Shown here piece after piece: positions 6,220-12,342 of a stretch of DNA of 21,086 nucleotides. Each line of letters starts with the position of its first letter. The first letter of the stretch is position 1. Source of the stretch: a virus; IMG/VR virus record IMGVR_UViG_3300030108_001355, positions 1-21,086 of that record. One strand, given 5' to 3'. The translations under genes and the position numbers were made by a program. The notes under the pieces were generated by a model that was not told the origin of the DNA, did not search any database, and saw nothing but the letters and a program-made list of their open reading frames with translations.

Positions 6220-6930
6220 TTATAATTTGTTTAAATAAGTATTTAATTTACTTCTATTAGAACTACTTAACACTTCGTTAGTTATTACTATTTCTTTTAT
6301 AATACCGTCTAATGAACCCCCTATTGCGTCAATATCTAAAGTTCCACTTACAACCCCAGCTTCGTAACCAGTAGTCGTTATTTGTGTTAAACCAGTGCCG
6401 TCTAAATATACGGTTACTCTATTGTCTGCAGCTCGTTCTACGCCTATGTTATAATATTGCCCCGTTTCTATGGTAGTGCCAAAACCTATTTTTGCGCTAT
6501 TACTTATTTTACCTCTTATTTCTTCAGTGCTCTGTATTCTAAAAAAATCTTGACTACTACTATCTTTATCATAGAAAAATAAATCTGTAGCTCCTGAACT
6601 AAAAGTAGAAAATTTTACTCTTAGATACATAGAAAATTGCCCTGAAAAATTTAATTGATTTGTTAAGTGCAATTTGTCGTTTTCTGTATCAGCACTTTCC
6701 ACGCCGCCGTCAGTTTCGTTGAAAGTAAAATAATTATTAGGTGCTGTTAAGTGGTTACTATTACCCGACTGATCGCTCCACTGCGTTACACTATCGCCGT
6801 CTTCAGCTCTTGTGCCGTCGCTTTCTAAAATATCAGTATCATTTTGAAACCATGCTTGTAAACCACCTAAATTAGCGGGCGTAAACTCACCGCCTGAAGT
6901 TTTTATATTTAAACCTAGTCCTAGCCTCAT
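6220..6930 (-). CDS. LamG/concanavalin-like virion protein
   Basis: This 236-residue protein has a jelly-roll signature. LGGLQAWFQNDTDIL is followed by GDSVTQWSDQSGNSNHL (45-61), then beta strands with FSMYLRVKFST, GQYYNIGVER and VTVYLDGTGL, and a final IIKEIVITNEVLSS. This 'W.DqSGn.nhl' to 'v.vylDG' to 'i.Eivi....ls' order is typical of LamG/Laminin-G-like (concanavalin-type) domains in phage structural proteins. They often bind glycans on the virion surface. It begins at an ATG that overlaps the TAA of the previous gene (TAATG), and the portal follows 22 bases later. A decoration or fibre role is likely; the ligand is unknown. Confidence 0.75.
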   Translation of the reverse strand: MRLGLGLNIKTSGGEFTPANLGGLQAWFQNDTDILESDGTRAEDGDSVTQWSDQSGNSNHLTAPNNYFTFNETDGGVESADTENDKLHLTNQLNFSGQFSMYLRVKFSTFSSGATDLFFYDKDSSSQDFFRIQSTEEIRGKISNSAKIGFGTTIETGQYYNIGVERAADNRVTVYLDGTGLTQITTTGYEAGVVSGTLDIDAIGGSLDGIIKEIVITNEVLSSSNRSKLNTYLNKL

Positions 6931-7211
6931 TATCCAGCTTTTTCGTCAGTTTCTTTATAACCTATAGCAACCCCTGAAGATAAATCTATAGCTGTTATAT
7001 GCCCGAAAATAACCGTTCCAGCTGGTATAGTTGTATGCAAAGCACTTTCGCCAGTGTGATAAGTCATAGTAATAGAAGTTATTACACTTTCGGTAACGAA
7101 GTGAACGCAATACCAGTCTTTACCAGTTTGCGCCGCTGTAGTAAAACATTCACCTGAACCTTTACCTAGTTGTTCTCTTAAAAGAGTGTTATTATTGTCT
7201 ATTAAACTCAT
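6930..7211 (-). CDS. Small beta-rich putative virion protein
   Basis: This 93-residue protein has the pattern GKDWYCVHFVTESVITSITM, followed by TIPAGTVIFGHITAIDLSSG and VAIGYK. Short beta-rich proteins with 'tiPaGtvifG.ita..l.SG..i.Y' occur among virion proteins of marine phages as I recall, perhaps as small decoration proteins. I cannot name a family. Its stop overlaps the LamG gene start by one base, so the two are probably made together. Its context between head, neck and portal genes supports a structural role. Confidence 0.6.
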   Translation of the reverse strand: MSLIDNNNTLLREQLGKGSGECFTTAAQTGKDWYCVHFVTESVITSITMTYHTGESALHTTIPAGTVIFGHITAIDLSSGVAIGYKETDEKAG

Positions 7212-7222
7212 TTTTTAATTTT

Positions 7223-7702
7223 TTAATTTGTATATAAATAATTGTTAGTATTGTCGTTTTGTGTATATTTAGTATAAGATACTTGTTCTGAACCTACAGT
7301 TTCTGATATTAATAATTTACCCACTTCTACTATACCCTGCACTACGCCGTTATTATCGTTTACTGTTAAAACTTCAGTTTCACTATTTGGAGCATTATTA
7401 TCATTTATAGCTGGCGTTGCTATCCAGCTTATCTCGTATACTTCATATTTATAATATCCAAAAGGTTTAAAGTTTATATTACCATTAAAAATATTTTCTG
7501 AAGTATTATGCGAAAAAGTGTATTTTACATACCTATCGTTATGTATGTTTTTAGCTCCATAACAATATTTTACTTCTTTTGTTAAGTCGTGCGTAAATTT
7601 GAATAGGTGCCATATATTATTTTTACTTACAGCTGTATTTATACGCTGATCTTCTAAAGTAAGATAAAAAATATAATTTGAGCCGTAAATTCCATGTATC
7701 AT
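7223..7702 (-). CDS. Conserved phage protein, putative virion component
   Basis: This 159-residue protein contains the stretch FKPFGYYKYEVYEISW (about 79-94), then GVVQGIVEVGKLLISETVGS and QVSYTKYTQND near the C-terminus. I recall the core 'GyykYevYE......G.vevGkl.v.......v.Yt....n..Y.Yt' from structural gene clusters of flavobacterial phages, where it has no assigned function. The composition is polar and beta-rich. It lies between the tail tube side of the cluster and the small beta-rich/LamG pair. A neck or tail-accessory role is a guess from position. No signal peptide is present. Confidence 0.6.
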   Translation of the reverse strand: MIHGIYGSNYIFYLTLEDQRINTAVSKNNIWHLFKFTHDLTKEVKYCYGAKNIHNDRYVKYTFSHNTSENIFNGNINFKPFGYYKYEVYEISWIATPAINDNNAPNSETEVLTVNDNNGVVQGIVEVGKLLISETVGSEQVSYTKYTQNDNTNNYLYTN

Positions 7703-7733
7703 ATAATATAATAGAAAAACTTACTTTTTATTT

Positions 7734-7895
7734 TTATTTTGTAGTTTCTGTAGTTTTACTTTTTTTCTTTGACTTTGTAAAAAATTGTTCTATACCTAAA
7801 AGTTCTACTTCGTTAGATTTTACGTTGTCTAAAATAATCATACGCCCAGTTTTACATATAGTAACACCTTTGTATTCGTCTTTTAATTTATACAT
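7734..7895 (-). CDS. Conserved 53-residue phage protein
   Basis: An ATG at 7895-7893 opens a frame that ends at TAA 7736-7734. The product begins MYKLKDEYKGVTICKTGRMI and continues ILDNVKSNEVELLGIEQFF, with a Lys/Thr tail. This compact pattern (a short beta motif 'yk.kg..i.....g..i.ldn....el..l.....ffe') is common in small proteins of phage structural regions as I recall; the function is unknown. It is the first gene after the terminator at 7914-7941, in a gap otherwise without genes. The intact frame and recognisable pattern make it likely to be real. Confidence 0.7.
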   Translation of the reverse strand: MYKLKDEYKGVTICKTGRMIILDNVKSNEVELLGIEQFFTKSKKKSKTTETTK

Positions 7896-7913
7896 AGTTT
7901 TTTATTTAATTTT

Positions 7914-7941
7914 AAAAAAAAGGGGCAGCTATTGCCACCCC
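7914..7941 (-). terminator. Rho-independent terminator after the tail tube gene
   Basis: On the minus strand the sequence GGGGTGGC-AATA-GCTGCCCC (7941-7922) can form an 8-bp stem with a four-base loop: six G-C pairs with two G-U pairs in the middle. It is followed directly by eight U's (7921-7914). It lies about 40 bases after the stop of the tail tube candidate and before the 53-residue gene. It should end or weaken the capsid-tail tube transcript and lower expression of the portal group downstream. The plus-strand side lacks a clean U tract, so it acts mainly on the minus strand. Confidence 0.85.
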
Positions 7942-7981
7942 TTCTTAATTATGAAAACAAAACCAATTAAGGTTTGAAGTT

Positions 7982-8545
7982 TTACGAAGTTTGTATTTGA
8001 TTAAACGTAAACGCCGAGTTGTCTAGTGGCGAAGTAGTATAGTCAGCTACAGTTTGCATAGGGTTAGGTTCTTGACTTTCAAAAGTCCAGTCGTAACCGT
8101 TAAGATCACCTAAACCAGCACCTGAACTGTTAGTTCCTGAAGTCAATTCCATACCGTTATCTAAACCGCACGCTAATATAACATTTTTACCTGCGTCGTT
8201 TAATTCGTTTAATTCTACAAATATTATTAGTCTTTGTGCCGCTAATACTTTTAACTCGTTTTGATCTGCCGCAGTCAATTTGTGTAATTTAATATTTACA
8301 CTTGGCGTATAAAAAATAGTGCCATTTTCACTTGAAGCATTTACCGTTTCAGTTACTGACGCTGTTCCACGTTTCAATAAGTATTTATATATATCGTCAG
8401 AACCGCCTAAATCAAAATCTGTTAAAGAACCACTAGCTGCCACGTAGGAAGTCAATTCGTCATGTTGAGCTAAGTAGATAGCTTTAACGCCTCCTACAGT
8501 ATCTCTACAAGTGATATTTCTTCCTTTTGTTAAATTACATGCCAT
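7982..8545 (-). CDS. Major tail tube protein candidate
   Basis: This 187-residue protein has NLTKGRNITCRDTVGGVKAI near the N-terminus, YKYLLKRGTASVTETVNASS (53-72), VNIKLHKLTAADQNELKVLA (83-102), and near the end GDLNGYDWTFESQEPNPM. Proteins with the sequence 'G...k.......GGvkaiy' to 'ytf.g.e..p' and a beta-rich middle occur as tail tube-type virion proteins in Bacteroidota phages. The gene lies directly after the major capsid protein, before a strong terminator, fitting a highly expressed protein. An alternative would be a minor head protein, but the beta pattern and final 'GY.wtFe..EpnP' motif favour a tail tube. Confidence 0.65.
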   Translation of the reverse strand: MACNLTKGRNITCRDTVGGVKAIYLAQHDELTSYVAASGSLTDFDLGGSDDIYKYLLKRGTASVTETVNASSENGTIFYTPSVNIKLHKLTAADQNELKVLAAQRLIIFVELNELNDAGKNVILACGLDNGMELTSGTNSSGAGLGDLNGYDWTFESQEPNPMQTVADYTTSPLDNSAFTFNQIQTS

Positions 8546-8571
8546 AGTTTCTTTATTTTTTTAGGTTATTA

Positions 8572-9480
8572 TTATGCTTGTTTTGTAATATCTGAAGCTA
8601 CTCCAGTTTGAACCCCTGCAGAATATTTACAAACTACCCTTAAATTATCTGAACCGTCAAGCTTAGCCATATCTAACATAGAAATTTGCGTAGCGTCAGA
8701 AAGTAAATCAGTTCCAAAGAATTGGTTTCCTTTTTCAGCTGCTACCATTACGTTATCAGATATACCACCTACTACAGCGATCTTAATTCCTTCAAAATAT
8801 GGTGTGTAATCTGACTGCATGTTATAAGCATTTACATAACCTAAAGTAGAAATAGCAGAAATATAAAATCTGTAAGTCTTTGGGTTCATGTAGATATATA
8901 AGTCTTCAGAAGCTTTTGCATATACGTTAGCTGGTATATCAGCTACTAAAGTTTGTAGGTTAGCTACTATGTTAGCTGCTGTATAAGCTGCAGAAGCTGA
9001 CGAAGACGTAGGAGCGTCTAAAGCATACATTCCAGTAGTAGAAGTTAAAAACCCTTCAAACTCACCGTTATTAGCTGCTGCTCCAGTCCAGCATGAAGTT
9101 TCAGTTGAATTTGCTATTTGTTCTGCTAAGTGGCTCATAACAAACGCTGAAAAGTCAGCACTCATACCATTGTTATTTGCTCCCGCAGTCATTTGTAAAG
9201 CTTGCCAGTCAGCAAGTAAATCACCTTTACATAAATCTACATTAATTTGTAAATTTTTTGGAGTTAAAACTTTTTCAGTCATTGTTAAAGTTCCACTATC
9301 TGTAAAATCACAAGTAGCATTTCTTACTAAAGTAGAACCTACTACTTTTGTAATATTTCTTTTGTATTTTACGTTTTCTAAGACTGTTAAGTAGTCTAAA
9401 CTTTTCGCTGATTTTAAGGCTGCAGAAATATACTGCCCAGCGTGATCGCCACTAAAATTTGAAGTTATACTTAAACCCAT
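8572..9480 (-). CDS. Major capsid protein (HK97-fold candidate)
   Basis: This 302-residue protein has FSGDHAGQYISAALKSAKSL at the N-terminus, then VKYKRNITKV, a CDFTDSGTLTMTEKVLTP region and NLQINVDLCKGDLLADWQAL. EDLYIYMNPKTYRFYIS and PYFEGIKIAVVGGISDNVMV follow, with a final RVVCKYSAGVQ. This order of a peripheral-domain start, a long helix, 'yi.m.pk.yr.y' and '.g.....v.G......v.a' matches MCPs of Bacteroidota siphoviruses that I recall. Many copies build the icosahedral shell. It follows the scaffold candidate by about 34 bases and precedes the tail tube gene. The N-terminus has no long cleavable delta domain, which fits a separate scaffold. Confidence 0.82.
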   Translation of the reverse strand: MGLSITSNFSGDHAGQYISAALKSAKSLDYLTVLENVKYKRNITKVVGSTLVRNATCDFTDSGTLTMTEKVLTPKNLQINVDLCKGDLLADWQALQMTAGANNNGMSADFSAFVMSHLAEQIANSTETSCWTGAAANNGEFEGFLTSTTGMYALDAPTSSSASAAYTAANIVANLQTLVADIPANVYAKASEDLYIYMNPKTYRFYISAISTLGYVNAYNMQSDYTPYFEGIKIAVVGGISDNVMVAAEKGNQFFGTDLLSDATQISMLDMAKLDGSDNLRVVCKYSAGVQTGVASDITKQA

Positions 9481-9514
9481 TTTTTTATTATTTTTTTGTT
9501 ATTATTAAATTATA

Positions 9515-10237
9515 TTATTTACCTAAGTTAAATAGGTATCTTTCTTTAGTTGTTAAAGCTTTATACTCTGTAGAAGAAAGTTCTTGCATAGCTGACTTTC
9601 TTTTTTTACTAGAAAACTTTTTGCTTTGAACTGGTTTTGCAGCTGGTTTAGCTTTTGTAAAGTTCTTTTTTACTGACTTAACCTTTGTAGGTTTTTTAAT
9701 TGCGTCAAGTTCTTTTCTAATAATTGATAAAACTGTTCGCATTTCTTTAGATAAAGCTACTTCTTCAGCCTTTTCTTCTACTACAGCTACTGCAATTTCA
9801 GCTGCTTGTTGTGCAATTTCAGGTGTTACTTCGTCTGGAGTTGCTTCGTTAATAGCTTCAGCAATTTCTTCAGTAGCGCTTACTACTTCTTCTACTACTT
9901 CAGTTACCGCTTCTTCAGCTTCGTCTTCAGCTGGAGCTTCTTCTTCTTCGTATTCGTCTTTTTCTTTACCTGCGTCTACTTCTTCTTCTTCACCTTCAGA
10001 AACTTCAGAAATTACCCCTTCTTCAGCTACAGAAATTATCGTACCGTCTTCAAGTTCGTAATCACCGACTGGCAAAGGCATTGTAGTGCCGTCTTCAGCG
10101 AGTATCATTATGTTTGCACCCGCTACAAAATCAGTATCAGAAACTACTATAGTCCCGTCTGCCAATTTTGCTTGTGCTTCAAGCTTTATTTCTTTAGATA
10201 GTCCTAAAGCTTCTCTAATTTGATCTTTTAAATTCAT
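9515..10237 (-). CDS. Head scaffold candidate with acidic and basic blocks
   Basis: This 240-residue protein has a beta-rich N-terminus (LEAQAKLADGTIVVSDTDFV, then PLPVGDYELEDGTIISVAEE), a strongly acidic helical middle (about 72-160, with EGEEEEVDAG and EYEEEEAPAE), and a basic C-terminal block (about 180-216, with KSVKKNFTKAK and KKRKS). The order N-terminal domain, acidic rod, basic tail, located just before the MCP and close to the protease, is typical of scaffold or capsid-assembly proteins. The acidic part would contact basic capsid surfaces, and the basic tail may bind the capsid inner face or DNA. The N-terminal phrase recurs, as I recall, in Bacteroidota phage head clusters. The Glu-rich stretch also makes the opposite strand look like a Phe-rich ORF. 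Confidence 0.65.
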   Translation of the reverse strand: MNLKDQIREALGLSKEIKLEAQAKLADGTIVVSDTDFVAGANIMILAEDGTTMPLPVGDYELEDGTIISVAEEGVISEVSEGEEEEVDAGKEKDEYEEEEAPAEDEAEEAVTEVVEEVVSATEEIAEAINEATPDEVTPEIAQQAAEIAVAVVEEKAEEVALSKEMRTVLSIIRKELDAIKKPTKVKSVKKNFTKAKPAAKPVQSKKFSSKKRKSAMQELSSTEYKALTTKERYLFNLGK

Positions 10238-10292
10238 GTTAAAATAGTTTTATTTAATATATAATAGAAATTGTTATTGTCTTATTTGATTT

Positions 10293-10724
10293 TTAGAACC
10301 CAAAGTCCCTTAATTCCCTTACTTGTTCGTCAAACCTTTCAGTAGCATAATCTAAATCGTCTAAAGCTTGTATATGTTCTTCGTATTGATCGTAAATATC
10401 TTCTACTGGTAAACCTAAGTCGTCTGCAGTTTGTTTTATTTGTGCTAAAATATCTCTATCACCAGCTACGTCAGCTTGATCTATAAAAGCCTCACTATTT
10501 TGAAAATATACAGCGTTTAAATTATTTCTTGCTTCTAGCCATTTATCAAAATTTTCGTCGTACCACTCTTCAGTTGAATAAAGAATTCTACTTACTTCGT
10601 CTTGTAAATACTGTACGTCGTCATAAGATAAATTGTCTATAAGTCCTAGTTCTACTTTTTTAGGCTCTATACTAAATTTTTTTATCTTTTTTACTTTCTT
10701 TATAAAGTTTTCGTGTTTTTTCAT
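10293..10724 (-). CDS. Coiled-coil head-cluster protein C (paralogue)
   Basis: This 143-residue protein begins with a Lys-rich stretch (MKKHENFIKKVKKIKK), followed by KKVELGL (22-28). The rest is helical, acidic coiled coil, with DEQVRELRD near the end and TADDLGLPVEDIYDQYEE at 99-116. That last motif matches AADELGLSPNELYADYDE of the neighbouring 142-residue protein, and LEEVGASPLDSELYQDL of the 140-residue protein fits the same pattern. All three have a basic N-terminus plus KK-x-[EN]-[LF] about 70-75 residues before this motif, so I take them as paralogues from duplication. They lie between protease and scaffold. Head-internal or assembly proteins are plausible. No enzyme motif is seen. 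Confidence 0.65.
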   Translation of the reverse strand: MKKHENFIKKVKKIKKFSIEPKKVELGLIDNLSYDDVQYLQDEVSRILYSTEEWYDENFDKWLEARNNLNAVYFQNSEAFIDQADVAGDRDILAQIKQTADDLGLPVEDIYDQYEEHIQALDDLDYATERFDEQVRELRDFGF

Positions 10725-10736
10725 TTTATTATTATT

Positions 10737-11165
10737 TTATTTCCAAAAATTAGAAGCTCCTATATAATTTATAACCTCTCTATATTTATCGTATGCGTCG
10801 TTATATAGGGCGTCAGCGTTATCTACTCTTTGTCTTAATTCGTCGTAATCAGCATATAATTCGTTAGGGCTAAGTCCTAGTTCGTCTGCAGCTGTTTGTA
10901 ATTTATCTAAACTTTCTCTTAAATTATCAGTAAATTCGTCTAAACTTTTTACAGAACTATTAACTACATAGTCGTCTATATTGTATTGTAAACGCAAATC
11001 TGAAAAAGCGTCTATAATTTCGTCGCCATACTCATAAGCTAAATAACTAGCTAACCCTTCAGCTTCTTCAAAGCTTTCAAATTTATTTTCAATATCGTCT
11101 ACTACCGATAAATTTATTTTTTTTGGTTTACTAAATTTAGCTAAATATTTTAAATCTTTTTTCAT
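10737..11165 (-). CDS. Coiled-coil head-cluster protein B (paralogue)
   Basis: This 142-residue protein has a basic start (MKKDLKYLAKFSKPKK), KKINLSV (15-21), a helical acidic body with LRESLDKLQTAADELGLSPN (83-102), and LYADYDELRQRVDNADALYN (103-122). It aligns best with the 143-residue neighbour over the GLSPNELYADYDEL segment. Coiled-coil composition, no cysteines, and no signal peptide suggest an intracellular rod-like protein. It follows the 29-residue micropeptide by four bases and precedes the third paralogue by about 12 bases. Packing in one operon with protease, scaffold and capsid suggests it is made with the head. Function is not known. Confidence 0.65.
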   Translation of the reverse strand: MKKDLKYLAKFSKPKKINLSVVDDIENKFESFEEAEGLASYLAYEYGDEIIDAFSDLRLQYNIDDYVVNSSVKSLDEFTDNLRESLDKLQTAADELGLSPNELYADYDELRQRVDNADALYNDAYDKYREVINYIGASNFWK

Positions 11166-11169
11166 ATTA

Positions 11170-11259
11170 TTATTTTTTACAGCAGTTATTACCGCATAAG
11201 TTTAAACAAATTATTCCTAGTGTTATAGTGCAAATAAAATCGCAAATTATTTTTTTCAT
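11170..11259 (-). CDS. 29-residue Cys-rich hydrophobic micropeptide
   Basis: An ATG at 11259-11257 opens a 29-codon frame ending at TAA 11172-11170. The peptide begins MKKIICDFICTITLGIICLN and ends LCGNNCCKK. Six of 29 residues are Cys, at 6, 10, 18, 22, 26 and 27; five fall in steps of four or eight, so they would lie roughly along one side of a helix. Residues 4-21 are hydrophobic, with Lys pairs at both ends, so it may sit in the membrane. It lies three bases after the 140-residue gene and four bases before the 142-residue gene. Such tight spacing on both sides argues that it is translated. I do not know a function. Confidence 0.6.
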   Translation of the reverse strand: MKKIICDFICTITLGIICLNLCGNNCCKK

Positions 11260-11262
11260 AGT

Positions 11263-11685
11263 TTAATTTATATAGTCTTCTGTTTCTCTTAATACATTAT
11301 TCATTGCTTCATTATCGCCTATATTATCTACAGCTCTTGATAAGTCCTGATATAGTTCACTATCTAAAGGGCTAGCTCCTACTTCTTCTAAAGCGTTGTA
11401 TAGTTTTTCTAATAACCTTTGTCCTTCTTCATATTTATCGTTTACGGTAGCTTCATATTCTTTTAAGAAGTTATACTGCATTTCTAATTTAAGATAAATT
11501 TCTGTAAATTGGTTTATTGTTGCTCTTAAATCTGAAGTGTTTCTAGATATTTCAGTTGATAAATTAATAGTTTCTTCTTTATAGTCATTTGTTTCTGAAG
11601 CTATACTAAATTCTACTTTTTTTGTTTTGTTAAACTTTTTTAAGTTTTTCGGTAACCTATTTAGGTATTTTTTGTTATTTTCCAT
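11263..11685 (-). CDS. Coiled-coil head-cluster protein A (paralogue)
   Basis: This 140-residue protein starts with a basic stretch (MENNKKYLNRLPKNLKKFNK) and has KKVEFSI at 22-28. Long acidic helical regions follow, including INQFTEIYLKLEMQYNFLKE and GQRLLEKLYNALEEVGASPL (about 88-107). The LEEVGASPLDSELYQDL stretch lies at nearly the same distance from the N-terminal motif as in the other two paralogues. Similarity to them is weaker elsewhere. Its ATG overlaps the end of the protease gene by 11 bases, so protease and this protein are probably coupled. It may be a protease substrate or capsid-internal protein, but that is inference. Confidence 0.62.
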   Translation of the reverse strand: MENNKKYLNRLPKNLKKFNKTKKVEFSIASETNDYKEETINLSTEISRNTSDLRATINQFTEIYLKLEMQYNFLKEYEATVNDKYEEGQRLLEKLYNALEEVGASPLDSELYQDLSRAVDNIGDNEAMNNVLRETEDYIN

Positions 11686-12307
11686 TTATTAATTCTTTAA
11701 GTGCTGTTAGTATTTTTTCGTTTGTAAATTTAGTATTTTTTTGTAGACTTTCTACACGATCTACAAAATAACCTTCTATACTTAAACCGAGTATTTTATT
11801 TTCTTTTACTAATTGCCATACGTCAGGGTTTTCTACTTTCATAGATACGAACCACGTTCCTACTGGTAAACCCTTATATCCATATAAATTAGATTTGTCT
11901 TCGTCGCCTGCTTTGATCCAGCTTTCTACAGTTAAAATACCTGCAATACGTTCTTGGTGTTCTAATGTAGCTTTATGGTGGTTATTATGTTTTAAATATA
12001 ACTCTGAAGCTTTTTTTACAGTATCTTTAGAAAAATAAACATAGTATTCTTGATCGTTATTAGCGTCGTATCTAAAAATTTGTTTATTTGGTATAAGCGC
12101 TGGGCTTATTATTGTTTTTTTGTCTTCGTCTATTTTACTTAAAGTCAAGTTGTTTTTAGCTTTATTAAAATAAACCATGTTTTGTTCTATAGCTGGCGCA
12201 CTTACTAAACTAATTGCGTCTATTGCTAAACTTTCTGCGTCGTCAGAAATAACAAGTTCTACAATTTTAGTATTTTTGTATTTCTTTTTCTTCTTTTTCT
12301 TAGTCAT
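11675..12307 (-). CDS. XkdF-like prohead protease
   Basis: This 210-residue protein matches the XkdF-type putative serine protease domain of phage head maturation. It has ELVISDDAESLAIDAISLVS then APAIEQNM near the N-terminus, ALIPNKQIFRYD (70-81), YYVYFSKDTVKKASELYLKH (88-107), HHKATLEHQ (110-118), LPVGTWFVSMKVENPDVWQL (147-166) and ILGLSIEGYF (172-181). His117 and Ser176 are the likely catalytic residues. The enzyme would cut scaffold and other head proteins during capsid maturation. The N-terminus contains seven Lys in a row at positions 3-9 (MTKKKKKKKY), which is unusual. It follows the tape measure gene and is coupled to the first coiled-coil paralogue. Confidence 0.78.
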   Translation of the reverse strand: MTKKKKKKKYKNTKIVELVISDDAESLAIDAISLVSAPAIEQNMVYFNKAKNNLTLSKIDEDKKTIISPALIPNKQIFRYDANNDQEYYVYFSKDTVKKASELYLKHNNHHKATLEHQERIAGILTVESWIKAGDEDKSNLYGYKGLPVGTWFVSMKVENPDVWQLVKENKILGLSIEGYFVDRVESLQKNTKFTNEKILTALKELINGK

Positions 12308-12342
12308 ATTATATAATAGATATTTTAAATAGTTATTTGATT

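Noticed and set aside
9806-10201. Long Phe/Tyr/Ser-rich plus-strand ORF opposite the scaffold gene
   Set aside because: It is the antisense reading of Glu/Ala-rich codons. It has a low-complexity product and no family resemblance; the minus-strand scaffold candidate explains the open frame.
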